This document shows, one piece after another, positions 24,301-39,300 of a stretch of DNA of 64,000 nt. The DNA lies in contig UZAN01039804.1 of the NCBI GenBank assembly GCA_900618425.1, positions 1-64,000 on the forward strand, in the 5' to 3' direction. Position 1 is the stretch's first letter. Each line of letters starts with the position of its first letter. A program made the translations under genes and the position numbers. The notes beneath the pieces are model-generated. The model saw nothing but the letters and a program-made list of their open reading frames with translations. It made no database searches and was not told the origin of the DNA. Source of the stretch: Echinostoma caproni (taxonomy: Eukaryota; Platyhelminthes; Trematoda; Plagiorchiida; Echinostomatidae).

Positions 24301-27300
24301 TGAATGACCGAATCAGATACACTTATTGAACACTTACGCCGAGCAAATTTTGAATCTGACCAGAATCGGTTTGATCCTGTGATGCGTAGGACCACAGTCC
24401 GGCTATCTTTGTCTGGTTCCATATCACTGCGCCACTGGGGTCGAATAATTCATGCAACTGCTCAAAATCATTCGTACCCAGTAGACCTCGGCATTGTCCG
24501 TGCCAGGACCCGTCCAGCTGTATGCGAATATGCCCAAGGCGTAAGTCAAACAACATTGAAATCAGCTCGTCCGGACGATTGTTTCCAATCACACTCAAAG
24601 TAATGCGATCCTCGTTTCTAGTCACACGGACTACGGTGTTTGAATCCAATTTTCTTACATATGGTAAGCAAATCGACGTTCCCGTGGCACCGTCGAACTC
24701 TTGAACCTAACGGGAAATAGCGAGTGGTAGAACTGTCGTATCGATTCAAATTCATTGCAGAATTCGGATTATTATCAAGTTATATATAGATATATGTATA
24801 TGAATATAGTATAAAATATAAATCGTTAAGTAGTAAAGGTCAATAAAATAGTGACCTGGAGATTCTTCAGCCTCTATCCATATCCCTCCCTTCTGTATTT
24901 CTTCACGCCGTCTTGGTTTGGCCTAAGCCGTATTCTGAATGTTGATTGTATATTTTTCTAGTAAAAAAGAAAATAACTAACATCATACATATACTCCAAG
25001 ACAGCAGTTCTGTCCCATATCACAAGTTTTATAATATCTCCACTTTGAAATGGAACACAGCAACCATTCCGCGTTTAAATACATTAGTTTATAGCAAAAG
25101 ATCTGAATACAAAATTTCTGATGCCTTGCTCTCTCTAATGGATCGGGTTGGCCTCTCCTTATTAGAATCTTGACATACCATTTGGACAGACCAGCTAGGA
25201 ATTTCCCTTCTAGATCAATCTTTGGCTCCTACTCTGTTTGATTTTCTCTTGAATTGTAATGCAACCTCTAGGTTGGAATGCAAGTGATGCCCTATATAGT
25301 GTTGAGATCTGGACTGTGTGCTAGTCACACAGTCAGTTCAACGAAACTGATTATCAGATTCTGCTCGAGTGTGAGTCACACAGTATCCTTCTTCTAGAGT
25401 ACGGTCTCCGTCCAGCAGTTCAACCCCAACAATCGCAGTTGACAGGGTTCCAGTGCACAAACTTACACTTTTGAATCTTAGATGTCATACAGAATGATGC
25501 GAAATTGCATCTCATACTATTAATGAATAGGTATCATTGATCCATCAACTGGAATACCGCTCTTCTTTCCACGAGTAACAGTATCATGAATCCGTCCTTT
25601 CGTTTGCGCTGAACTTTTGTCATCACCTAAGTAAACGCATTTTCATGTGTTCTTAAATACAACGGTGTAAGTTACTCTTGAAATGGGAAGCCTAACGTAT
25701 TAATCTTCACTTATCTGTCTCTGACGGTTTTCGTGGGCTGACCATTCCCTTTTCGTTCACTTTTTACCGTGATGTCCGAAACTAGAGGCCTTGATCTGGC
25801 GTCGATCTCGTTGGTTGTTACGCGTATACTGCGCACCATATTATACGACTCTACGATTAGCCTCCTGTCAATCTGAGAAAGTCTCTTGCAAGCGATGGTG
25901 GCAGTGATTACCTCGGTTAGACTGATTCAAAGCTACTTGTTGATAGTCGTTAGATATACAAATATTTATATCTATATATTATGTATTAATCAACGCTAAT
26001 CTCATTTGCATCTGGAGCTACAAATCAGATTTACGTTGCCTAATTCATTTCGAGAGTTCAAGTATAACAATAAGGAAACAAAAGAATAACGAATCCGCAC
26101 TCCTGATGAACGGCAAGAACCGCAAGACCGATAGTGTGTTGGCGGGATATTTTCTAAGTCATTTGCATACTACTCATTGTGTGTGTACAATGAGGTTGAA
26201 TTAAAACACACATTATGGAATCGTGCGCAATGATCGTAAGAATATTGAGCGTCCAGATTTATACCTACATAAAAACAATAATTTTATACATAAAAACGCT
26301 TTCGGAAGTTAAAAGAAAAGCCGGAAGCGGTAGAAGGTGATCCCAGTTTGAACGTGTGGTGAATGCATGTTTCTTCGTGCGACGGAATATTTCATTTTGC
26401 GTGGTTCATTCTATTTCTCTAAACTGGTCCCAAAATATTCCAGATCGTTAAGAAATCTCCGTTTCCCGGGCAATATCCACCATTGACGAGAAAGCCACCT
26501 AGTGAGCGTCAGTGGGTGAACGTTTTCTGTACAGCTTTTTTATTTTGTCTTTCAGAGGTGACATGAAACATGTGTAACAGTAATAATGAAATAGGCCTGT
26601 TCAGCTGAAATGCCAATTCGGGTTACCAATAACCATTTTTCTTCGATGGAGAGCAATGGAATAGCTGGTTAGATTTGCCTTTTTTCTTTGTAACTGGTTA
26701 GAAGAATTGATTTCAGGATGTTGACAACGAATGAGGGTTACACAGAAAAGGAAAAATTGTAGCTCTAGCTTTAAACCATATCAGTTTTGACCAATATGGA
26801 ACAGATATTTGAGGTTAAGTAGGAAAGTTATGACATATCTGGGTCCCAAAAAAAGATCTACGAGTCAAAAGTGACAGCAAAATAAGAATTAAGCAAATGC
26901 CTATTGGTGACCCCAACCTCTTTTTGAACGTGGCGCACGTGATTTTATGCGTTGATGTGCTCTCAATCATGATGGGCAGAGAAACAAACATGCGAGAACT
27001 TCCTAGATGTGCGAGTGTACTGTCTNCCAATTATTTTGATCCTCAATAGGATAGGAAACAGCAAAATGGGAAAAAGAGAGTTCAATGCCTATTTTGTTGA
27101 AATTCTTGTTGAAAATGTTTCCCGTTTATGGAAAGAGCAAGGGAGAAGAAAGACAAATGTTATCCCGTTAAGAGTTCGCATGAAAGAATTTCTCTGTAAG
27201 CGAGGATGCCACATACTGTGGTACTTTTTCAATTCCAGTATGGTCGATTTATGAGTAGGAATAAAGAACAAATAGGGTTTATGTGTTTGAACGTTTTTAG

Positions 27301-30300
27301 TCATGTTCATTCAAAAAATAACACGCTTCCGACTGTAGTTTGAATAATTTGTTTTTACTAGAACCACCTATGCGGTCAACCTTTGGCAACAACATTGGAA
27401 CATTGACTAAACGGCTCCATTGTGCGAGGCTGTTTTGAATGACGTTTGACGTTAACTTTAAGGTAGAAAATTTTCCTAAATGGCAAACAGTATTTATTTA
27501 AGGTTGGTACTGCTGTTTTACAACCATCAGTGGCTCTAGCTGATAAACTCAGTCAAGTGAATATTTTGTGTTTGTGTTTGCCACCACGCCGCTGATTGTG
27601 TCATCGTAAGTTTTACAGAATCACGATAACTAACTGNCTAACTGCTAGAAGCTTCGAATTCAAGCAGATACAACCATGGAGTGCACCAAAGTGTTTTTTA
27701 AAGGGGAGGGGGTGGGGTGAAACACAGGATAGACTGTTCACAATGGGGGCAATTAAACCCAGTGTCACATATCATATAAACCGTTGGCAGGAAAAATTCA
27801 GCGATTGTTGTTTGCGTTACTACTCAGTAGCTTCATGATCTCATGCATCACATGGATAGTGACATCATCATCATCGTCATCATCGTCTGACGGGGAGATA
27901 CAGTAAAGTGAACTTCGCTGATCGCTACTAAGGTCACAATGTATACTATTATTATTATTATTTACTAATTAACTGATAAAGTACAAGATAGCGAAAGAGA
28001 CTGGGATGCGTGGGAAGGCAGAAAACAAAGAGAACCCCTATGGTCAACACATAGAGTGTGCAATCTAACTGTTCATGCATATCTTTTCATGCATTCTGAC
28101 CTGATAAGAAACGACAACAAGAACGCCACTGCTATTGTTTAATTGATTAGTTATCTCCAACCGGCAAGTTACGGAGTCTTTTGGACCCCAGCTAGGAAAG
28201 TGGGGAACATATTGTGCCTATTCTCTCTGCGCATTTCTTCAGGCCTCGTTTCCACGTCATATATATACCTTCATGTGGTTTCTTCCAACCTGTGCCGCAA
28301 ATGCCAATGTGGCGAGGTGCGGTAGATGACAGTGGTCATGTGCAATACAGGTGCCTTAACTAGAAACGCAAACTTGCATGAATTCGATGGGACAAACAAT
28401 TCTCCATGGAATGGTTACCAAATACGATACGGTTTACCTCAGAGTTGCTTATAAGCTCGCTCCATGCAACCCACGCCAAACGACGTAAATACCGGTAGTT
28501 CATACAGATGGTTTAATTGCTCGTCAGCATCCAATAAAGCGATCATGGTACCAATTATCATTTCATTTGATTTCATTTAGGTTTGCGCCAAACAAGACAC
28601 GCAAAAGATACCATTGCACGAACTCACTAACTGGGGGACAGAACAAAATCAGTGTGAGTCCATGTGAAATGAATTCGTTGGAATTTCGCGCTGTGATGTG
28701 ATGTATTTTTAATAAGCTAATAACGATAAATTGGATCGTAAAACACTTTAGTCTTTATGTGTTTTCGATTTCGCTCCAAACTCTGTGTGATTTTGGTTGT
28801 GTTACCTGCTTCAATGTATCTGAGTAAAGTATACCCGTTCGTGCACGCGTGTCTAAGGTAAAACAAATATCAACAAAGGTGAGGTCGAGCAGCATTTCAT
28901 CTTAGTCTTTTGTTAAACGTTTAGCTCGATGAACTAAGATCGTCTTGTAGGTTACCGAAGTACGGGTCACGTATAATGGAATCTATAGTGCACTGTAAGC
29001 GTTCGTGAAGTCTAGTTTACATGGAATGCTATATGTTAAGCAACTCCACCTTCTGTTACATGCCGAATTTGACATAGAATGAGATGCTGGGATTGGAGCA
29101 GCCTATTTGATATCACAGGCAACAACCACAGCACGGGCTCTAAAGTGTACGGGTGGGGACACAATGCAGTGTAATTTACGGTTAATTCCCAACAAGAGGC
29201 AGGCAGTTACATATTACTTTTTTTGATCATTAGACAAAACTTCGGACCAAAGATGATCAAACATAAAACGACTAAAAACGATAAAATAATTCGTTTCGGT
29301 TAGTCACCTAAATAGATAGATATAATTTGGAGAGACATCAAAGCAGCTGGAGCAGTGTTCCAAGAATAAGGCCATTTGCAATGTATTTATTGGGTCTTAG
29401 ACAGAAATGTTCACATAAGATGAGATGCAGACTATAGTGAGATGTTCTAGGGATAAAGTCAGTGTCCTGCAATAGTCGCATTGTATGGAAATACAAATTT
29501 AATTTCAATTGTGTTGAAACCTACTGGGTCCCTTAGTTTTTTACAACTAGCAAACGTTTCGTATGCTGTCAGTGATAAAATTTAATATTAGAGACAACCC
29601 AAATAAAAAGTAACTGCAGGTAAAAAAAATGTTTTAGAACTTTTTGGTTGTATGAACATTGATGTACTTAGTTACACTAGGGAAGGCAAGTGCGCGAACG
29701 TACTCAGCTGCGAACATACGGACGGCGTTCACCTGCCGGCTAATAATCAATGAAAATCTTGGGGATAAACTGACCGTTCACTTCTTATGGATGGTGTTGA
29801 CATACTAATGGCACACCTTCGGCATCTATGGGGTATCTGATAGGAATACTACCGCGGAGTTGGTTGAATGCCATATCCACTTGGTGTTAGCCTCCTCCTC
29901 TTTTGTATCCATCATAAACTTAACTTTCACGTATGGTTCCATGAAGCTGAGACATGAATTAGTGGTCAAACTCCAGCAAATCCATAGGTAAGTGAAATAA
30001 ACCAGTGTGAGAGTAACCGAGGTTTAATGGCTTTGGTGAGAAGGTGAACATTCTGAATGAACGGACGAGACCCAACGGCTATGAAGAAGGCCCATCCGAC
30101 TTAGATGGATGCAGGGACACCTAGGTTAAAACATCTACTAAATGATGAATTGGCTCTTCCGAAGCCACTGGCAATCAATTATCAACACTGCTGCCTTACA
30201 GCCTGCACTTGGCCGTGCGCAGTCCAGAGGCGTGCCATCAAAAAACACCTAGTAAGACCATGGCTCATCTGACAGAAACCGACCTCCAAGTAGACTCGTC

Positions 30301-33300
30301 TAAGGTGATCCACAATGGACCAAATAATTAATAAAACTCCAGAAGACGAGGCTGTCTCTAAATAAACAAAACAGTCGCAATAAGATACATGAACTGAACT
30401 CATTGATTACAGAAACTGGAAGTGCCGTTGCCGTGAACAATGGTGATTAACGTATCAGGAACCAGCATCGTTCATGTCACGACGAAAACATGAGATCAAG
30501 GGAATATTCCAATTTAGCAAAACTGGCATTGTGAATATACATATTTCCAATTCTATGTATTTCTCATAGTTACCATTCAAATTTGTCTCATCTACCTTTA
30601 TTTGTTGAACCAATCCCGTTCACACATATCACTTGTACAGTTGTATAAATTTGATGACAAAGTTACAAAAAATGGGCTTTTAGCAACAATGATTGGGTTT
30701 TCTTCAATCAACGGCCGGCGATATATTTTAAACTTGACGGTTTGTGGCAGAACTGTCGATCAGCCGAAGTTTCTCACTTCAGTAGTTTGTAGTTTGAAAG
30801 GACCAAACCCATTCTTAGTAATGGTGTTTAAAAGCTTCTTAGGGAATAATATTGAAAGATGCAGTAATTTTCCTCTGATTCACTTCGTTTTATCATAGTT
30901 GGTCACATTATTATTTTTCAACTACAAGAATTACCTGTCAGAAACAGCTTCAGTTTCGAAAGTTATTTTTGCGAGTAAATAACAAGCAATATGATTTCTT
31001 TGAAGAACTTTGAAAACAGTCTTTTGAGAGCAACGTCTGATTGAAAATCAATCGCATCGGTCTATCGTTGTGTGAGATGCGAAGTGGTTGTAAATGGGGA
31101 CTGGGGACTCCAGCGCCATGTCTCGGTCTGGCCCTTAATGGCAAGACGAACTGAAATCTGTAGTTTGCAGTTGATTGAAAAAACAACCCAATCCATCTCT
31201 GATCTTTCTGATCATATCAGAGTGCCTTTGTTTTTGTGATCTAGCAATCTTTCTCCTCAGTTAGGAAATGCATCGCAAAAGACTTTGAAGTCTACAAACG
31301 GTTAAACGCGACTGGAGTGGCGAAACATAGGCCAATTGGGCCAACGAAAGCAGATTGAAAGTGGGTGCTTTTATCTGATGTTGAAGTAAGTAGTCCAAGT
31401 GTGATGTACTCGGCACTGCTCTGGACAATGGAATAGATGAAACTGTTTTATCGAATCAAGTAAAACACTCAGGTTTAATATTGACGAATAGACATTGATG
31501 GTTCAGTGAAACTAGGAGATTAATCAACTTAGACATGTTTGTATTACAAGATTTTGAATTCAGGGCATCGAATTTACTCCAATCCATAATTGGAGTGCAC
31601 TATATATGCTGGAAAGTATGCACTGTAATGTCGGACTTGCCACGTTGAGATAAACAGTAATCGGTCGTTCATTGGAAAATCTAACTCACAAGCAGACTGT
31701 TGGGTAGTTGTTTGATGTGAATGATGTTCAAGTGCCAGTTCAGGTCCCAGCTTAAAACAGTGATCTTACTGTAAATGCATTTTAAAAATACATGGTTCGA
31801 CTTTTCTACCCGGCAAATGATCTCACAATGCTTCGTTCAAAGCAAGCATGTTTGCGTCAACAACAACAATAACAACAACAACAGCAACGACAACAACAAG
31901 GTTGTACCCACTTGACCGTTGCTTGTCACACGGACAGTCACCGGACCGACAGTGATATCAGTGTGCCAATCACTGTTGTTCGCAGAGTCTGCAAACTGAT
32001 GCACAACACGTAGTTTTCTGTTGCCGTCGGTATTTGCCACGAGCAAGTACGGTCCCGGATGAGGATAAGCGACCGGAATATACAGACCGTTGAATGTGAT
32101 GATGTAGCCATTGTTTGTCTGGTCCATGAGCAGCCAGGCGGTGACTGTTTCCGGTTGTATAAATATTTTTAGAAAAATAGTATGACAGTATGAATGGTCC
32201 ATTCGAGCAGGAAAATTAAATCTCAAGTTCAAAACCAAAATGTTTTGGATAAAAAACACTCTGAAATCTAAAACCGTATATGCTGAAATCAGCTGTGCTA
32301 GATTTTAGCGGCAGATAAATCCATAAAAAAGGACATTATGTCAAATCCTTGCACACGGCAAGTCTCCAAGTGAGTAATTATTTGGAACAAGTGAGTCAGT
32401 TGACGGACACTGGGAGAGGAGTTTCTTTCGTCTGCGCTTATCAGTCGCTTACTTATCACAGTTGGCAATATGACAGCGTATTCAAAAGCTTTTACAAAGA
32501 ACCTTCTATGACGAGATTATATTGCATTTATCCACAATCCAATAAAAAATGGTCACCCAGTCGAATTCACCTTCCGCTACATTCAAACATTTGCTTGCCG
32601 CTGCAATGAGATATATATTGGTAAAACCGGCTAATCACCGCAAACAAATTCCAAAGTGAGGATCGAACTGGGAGATCTCACAGGTAGAACGTAAGTGTAT
32701 TACCCACTTGATCACCTGTGAGCTGATCAGATCATTTTTATTTTTTCTACACACGAGGTAGCACATTCTTTCTTCGCAAGTCTGTTGCGGGCATTATACT
32801 TGGCTTGTCGCATCACTAACCTCCAAGATTATTAGCATTATGAACCAGATTACTTGTTACGTAAGAGCAATGGAGGATTTGATGCAATTATATGGTGAAT
32901 TTCTTTGTGTACGGAACAATGAAAATGTACACTAAAAGAACAGGAAGAATGGCAAAGCTGTTTCGACCTAGTTGGGTCTCGTGAAAGGTGAGAATCCGGC
33001 AAGTTTAAAACAATATACCGCTTCCTGACCTTTCAGTTCACGCTTCAATTGCCCTGAACTTCACCATGTTTTTAAAATTTAAAACTTAGCGATTATTTAG
33101 AAATGAGCGGTTTGCACAAAAATGGAGTTTTCGTGAATGGAATCGCGCCGTTTCAAGAAGTATCTGTGCTGTGTTTAATTATTTCAATTTTATAATGGTA
33201 AAAAGCGTATGTTGTTAAGATCAGTGTTTATGTTTATATTTCGGATGTACAGCGTCGATTTCAATGGATGAAAACAGAGCAATTCGATGAAAACGCTTGA

Positions 33301-36300
33301 GTTATGCATTCGAGACCACAGAGTGAGGTACGTAATAGAGACTGGTTGGGTATTTTGATCATACGCGATTTGTACGGACATTTGCTGTCCGTCGAGCCCT
33401 AAATGTTTGTGTATGTCTGGTGACGATAAGCGTTTTGAAGAACATGACTAGGTTACACTGATAAACCCAATGTGAACATGTTGACCCAGCATGAACAATC
33501 ATGAATCCCACAAGGGAGGTTCGGAGTTTGAATTTCGGATGGACTGTGCACTGTTCATGCGGTCCACTCTGGTTGACCCCAATGACCTGACGATTGCGTG
33601 TGAGGATGAACTCAAAAGCCTGAGCACCTGAAATTATTCATCCATTATGTATTTGTTCGTTATACTCTGAGATGATTTTAGAACCAAACCAAAATTGACC
33701 ACCACATTTCAAACGGAAAGCTGAGGAAGACAATTCGGAGTAAGCAGATGATTACGTTTTGAATAATTTCCTACTAACCGCGATATCATGTTACCAAGGG
33801 AGTCTTAGTGGATTTTGGCAAGAAACAAACAGTTTACCATCCATTAAAGTTGAACTTATTGCGGATGAGTTCTATGCAGGACGTCCGTATTTTTGCAACA
33901 ATCGACTAGCATTCAAAAATAATTGAAACTCATTATGCATCTTAGTCAGGAAGAAACATTTGACAAAGTTAAGTAGTATTTCATGCGATAAATTCAATGG
34001 ACTGTAACGGAATAATAAATCGCAATTGAACGGCAAAAGGATTTATTGATGTTTCACGCTCTTTTAGTGAAAGTCAAAGGTGTCACGTAGTTGTATATTA
34101 ATGTGCCTTTATTGGATAGCAGTTAAATTTGAATTTAAAAATGTAGTTTGGATTTTTTCACAGAAAACCTTAAGATCTGGATTTGTTATTGAACGTGTAT
34201 CGTTGCACTGTGTTTTACATTACTCACCTTTGTAAGGAGGTATGAGATGAATAAGTTTGCGCATTGCCTCGAAGTTTCGCTGATATTGATCATACGCGTA
34301 CATTATTGATTTCATTCCTCGTGAAGGATAAATCCAGGATAGCAACTGAAATTGAAAAGACGCGATCAGTAAATTGGCTTCGGACATTATAACTTACAAA
34401 TGCTTACCAAATTTAATCCATCATTTTCCGAGAAAGAATTCGATCTCACACTGGAGAAATCAAAATGAACTTATTACCGGGAATTAGTCAGCTTCTCCTG
34501 TGATAACGATAGTAAATCTTTTAATCCTGTCCCGATACAGCGCAAATTCACTAACCATTTCTTTATGCGCGCAGGAAACATGTGAGTGGGGCCTGACAAC
34601 ACAAGTATCCTGGTCCACTATTCATCTAGTTTTCCATTTAACAGCTTTCGGGTATATACACATCTACAGTTTTACCAGCTTGAGCGTTTGTTTCACACAG
34701 TAACCTAAACAACAGAACCAATTATCTACAAAAGATATTTCTCTTTGGTGACGTTAATGTATACAGTATACACACACTATTACGCAGAAAGATCTAAAAC
34801 GTATTTTGCTTCCTCACTTGTCATCATAATGCTGTAATGCTCATTAGCAGTGCGGTTAAAAATATTTTTCGGTGTTTGAGAAGTAAGTTGTAAGTTTACT
34901 CGTAATATTGCAAAAAGTGAAAGTCAATGCTAAAAGCAATTGTAAAAGTGTCTCTGATCTATTAGAAGAACAATAAACCGGATTCTAGACAACATCTGAC
35001 GTCGTGATAATAAAAATATTTTGATCCAGGTTGCAAGCTGATGTTATTAACACAAGTCCGGAAGAGCACTATTTCATTTGGTGCTCCATCGACTGGTTAA
35101 GTGGTAGACCAAACAAAGGGTTAGAGGAGCGGTGAAGTGAGTGACATGAAGTAAGTCCGATTAGAATAAACATGAATGATTGATAGGCGTGGTATATGTG
35201 CGTGGTTTGATGAATGAGTGAGTGGATAAAGTGGAGTTAAAGGACAGAGATTACGTAGCAAGATATAGTACATAAAAGGCTTGGGATTCCTACAAACTAT
35301 TTCGGGGCACAATCAGGAGAGGTATTGCATTCACCTGGGTCGTTGACAGCTTTTGTGCAACGTTCTTTTGACCTCGTAGAAAGGACGGTAGAGGACAACG
35401 GCTTGTGTGATTAGTCAGTCACAAGGTGGGTTATCGCTCCTTCTCATCCGATGTTGACCAATCAATGAAGCAATGAACAAACCTATTTCTTAACTCATGT
35501 TCCCATTAAAAGATTTTTCCAAAAATATCGCATCGATTCACCCAGTCTCAGGTCGAACACCTAAATTGGTCGAAAAACTCAGGGAGTTATGCACAGTGTA
35601 TGGGAACATCAATAAAATGTTTGATGCCTGGTGAAACGAAAAGCGATAAAAGCCTAACATCCCGACACAGCGCTCTTGATTCCGATTACCTGTGTGACTG
35701 ATATCGAAAGCACATCCCATAAATGTACCTCTCCGGGTAAGTTGGCAAACGGACCCGAAAACATAAAACAATAGAGAAACGGTACTGCCGGTCAATAAGG
35801 TCAATGGCTGCAGCTGGTCATACCAAGTCCCAAGGTGATCCGGTTGTTGATTTACACCAGTGTAGATGTAATTGTTTATCCACCCACGGATGTCAACCGC
35901 CATCCACAGTCTTTTATCTTAACGTTAGGAGTGGCTAAACATCCGGACATTCTGCGAGCAACTGTTAAGCTTCGACATCGGGTTTCAGATTTATTTCTGG
36001 TGAATATTCACCGTTGGAAGCGATCACTGTCTGTCTTTTGAAGCTGATTGTTTAAAAGGCTTTGATTAACTAATGATGTGTTGAACACTTGAAACGAATG
36101 TGACAAATTTATCAGCCCAAGGCAACATCTCCATCATCAACTCCATTAGCATTTGATCGTCTGTGCAGACCTTAAAATTATACCGAACTCTCCAGTCTCA
36201 GTTCCCCAAAATCAACCAATTTATCGCCGCCACTTTGCAGCCCACATAGATGAAGCTGTACACTACATGAAAATCATAATTCTCCGAAATTTACTAGTCC

Positions 36301-39300
36301 CAGACGCCTGCCCCCGGCCAAACTAATGATGACCAAGGCAGAGCTCAATTGCATGCTTGTCCTTGAAATCAAATCGTTCTCGTAAAACCCTTGGATCCCA
36401 ACATTTCTTGTGGTTTCTAAGTCAATTTTTGGAGGTCGTACAAGTTACCTTCTCCTCCTCCTCCTCCTCCTCAAAACTGATGACTCGAAACCATTATGCA
36501 TTAGGCGAATGGCAGGGGTCCACAACCACTCTTTGTTTATTATTGATTCGAAGCAGTCACAGATCCTTGAGTTACACCTTGAGGAGAATCCTACCAGTAG
36601 CTTCTAGCCTGAAGAAGCTTCAAAGGTTGCACTTTATCTCATAACTGGCGAACAATATTGGTCGCGTTTTTGGTCAAAAGATTGTTATCGTTGAAGCATC
36701 GTCACGTGTGCATATTTCCATTTTGTTCCGATTTATTAACTCTCAAATGCCTGAAACACTAGAGTGTATCTTAAGCCACCTTGCTTTAACCTGTATCTGA
36801 AATTTGTTGGAGTCCCACCGTTTCAGAAACACAGGGGTATGTTTGAGACAATTCCACCAACAAAAAACATTTCACATTACTCTCAGATTTCGTGGAGATG
36901 TTTAAAAGCACATTCATTCCATTTTGCATCCTGACACCCACTCATCTGGTAACAAGCATTTTGAAAGCTCGTGGTGCTTCATTAAATCATGACAACTCTG
37001 CACACTCCTGGTGAAGTATTCGTTGATAGCACCACCAAACATTTAGATTTTGTATTTTATTTGTCATGTTGAAAGACTCCCTTCATTTCAAGACCATCAG
37101 GTGTAACATCCGTCTAGCACAAAACTCAGCTGGAGGTAATAAGCCTTCCTATTATCATTTCTGTTATCAAAGCGTTAAAACACCCCATACAATAGTCCTC
37201 ATTGTTGAGATAAACTTCATGTTATCCGCACAAACGCACATCCGGACCCAGTGGTTGTTGATCATTTCAAAGTTAGGAAAACCCTTGTCTCATTGTCATT
37301 GTCAGCTGGTGAATCGCTATATCTATCAAATAAGGCCCTTACTTCGGCAAAGCATTTCTCAATTGCTAAATCATGAAACACTGGCAGTGTTTTAATTATT
37401 CTCTTGTTAATTACAACACAGCAATTAGATGAAAACAGATCCTTTTTCAATCAGGCTGATTCCTAATTTGTAAGTGAAAAAGCATTGTTCACTTTCTTTT
37501 GTTGAGTGCTCTAATATTTAACTACACATTCAAGAATAGGAAAGTGTGACTAACCAAGACCTCTCAAGTGCCGACAACATTACAAGCATTTCATGGCGGT
37601 TTTGGTTGCGGAATTAGAACACAAAAATATCTAAGACGATGTGACTGTGAGTGTGCGAGTAACGCGGCCCGATTCATTTCAAATAGTAATACTTGTACTG
37701 AAATCAAACCATAGAAACACAGCTCAATCAGCCCAAACTGAAAGAATTTCCAGCAGAATTCAAGGCCTAAACTTCTGCTAATAGAACTACTCTTCTCTGT
37801 ATGGTTTCCAGCCACATTTGGAGGAAAGCATTATGACTTCTCGGAAGTAGCACGAATTAGTTGCCTAACTTGGTTACGAAACACCTGCAAACACCAGCGC
37901 CAGGTCAGAAAACTCTCCAGCACCAACATCCTCATTCCGAGCTTCGAACATTTAATAACACATCCACCCAACTGTTCTTCAACTTTCAACCGCCAATGGA
38001 AGGAATATTATCACTCGAATGAAAGACATTCAGAATATGTTTACAAGTGAGGATCAATTATGTTACAAGCTGTTGAATATTTTAATCACGTTCCTTTATT
38101 CTTCACAGAACTCTAAATGTACCTGGTAAAATATTGATTTGTATTAGCTTAGTTAAGATACATTAGAAACAAATAAGGTTTCCTCGTTAGAGTGGTTTGT
38201 TTGGATTCTACTGGCTAATATGGAATAGAGCGAGGAGTATTTTGGGCTATATATAGCCTAATATACAGTACTGGTCGATTGTGATGCACTGAAATATTTT
38301 CTCTATGACCAAGTGGAGTTTCATCGTATATATTCCTTGTTTTAATGCAGACTAATCGACTATTACTGTACATAAACTTTACATCCTGGTTATTATCAAT
38401 GTTGATTTGTTGTAAATAAAATCTTTTCTATCCCCTTAAATTACCTCCTAACTTGTCATGCTGTAGGCCAACCACTACTGATGAAATGGGAGTATCCTGT
38501 ACATTTTGAGTTATTCCATCTTCTGAGTATAAGCGAATCAGGAAAATCAATGCTATAAAAACTCACCAAGGCTTGTTTGTTATTATTTGGAAAAAAATGT
38601 AGTCTAGTACAAATACTGTTGCCTATACGAACACACAAGTGTTCCACAGGGACCTGTTGCTTCGGAATTAGCTGTTTGGCTTACAGTCACTCACACCTAT
38701 TTCCAACGCATATGCCCCGTCATCATGATCCCTATCTGTTTGACCGGAGAAACAAATGAACGATCCAATCAGTTACAAATCAGCGGCCCTATTCCGGTCC
38801 AGAATTCTACACTACTATCTGCAGTAGTACAAAATGCGTATTTTTATAAATCACCAGAGTTAATTACCAAACCCATCATACAAGAAGTTGAGTAGATTTT
38901 AAAACAAATTTATTGTCTACCTTTTTCAACTAACTGTGATGAAGCTACTAAACCACCTTTATTCAAAACTCCTTTGTCCAGCAAAGTGGCTGATTCGCAC
39001 CGACAAACGTAAGGATAAAATCCCGATAGTTGTATAGAGTGAGATAAGAGAAAAGGAAAAATTTGAACAATATGATGCTCACCTGCTTCGGATAAGATTG
39101 GGATCCGATTAATGTTTCAGTTATTTTTTCAAAGAGAATCGGAATGTGCACAGAAAGCTTGGCCAAACCGTTTTCCAAATCGGCTGTGAACTGGGTCAGG
39201 TGAGGTTTGAAAAATAGACGACTGGCGTTCTCAAAGTGACCGGTTGCCATTAGGGTGACAAGTTCCTGTAACTCTTTCCCAGCGAAAGAGTCCAAGGCAA

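Larger units (their letters stand above)
16016..24337. other. W10-W11 intron, 8.3 kb
   Basis: It separates the vWD domain from the C8-like module. It contains SINE copy B (18045-18215) and a decayed non-LTR retrotransposon (18657-20920), both antisense to the gene. The remainder (16.0-18.0 and 21.0-24.3 kb) shows no coding or repeat structure that I can recognise. Confidence 0.75.

Noticed and set aside
24304..24603. Plus-strand 99-codon frame
   Set aside because: Shadow of vWD exon W10 on the minus strand.
35538..35903. 121-codon minus-strand frame as an exon
   Set aside because: Its possible donors leave in phases that hit a stop in W7. The 41-nt exon W6 in another frame fits both neighbours.
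36357..36644. Overlapping plus-strand frames as an LTR-retrotransposon gag/protease
   Set aside because: No protease, zinc-knuckle or polymerase motif could be found; runs of Ser/Leu come from the (CTC)n repeat.
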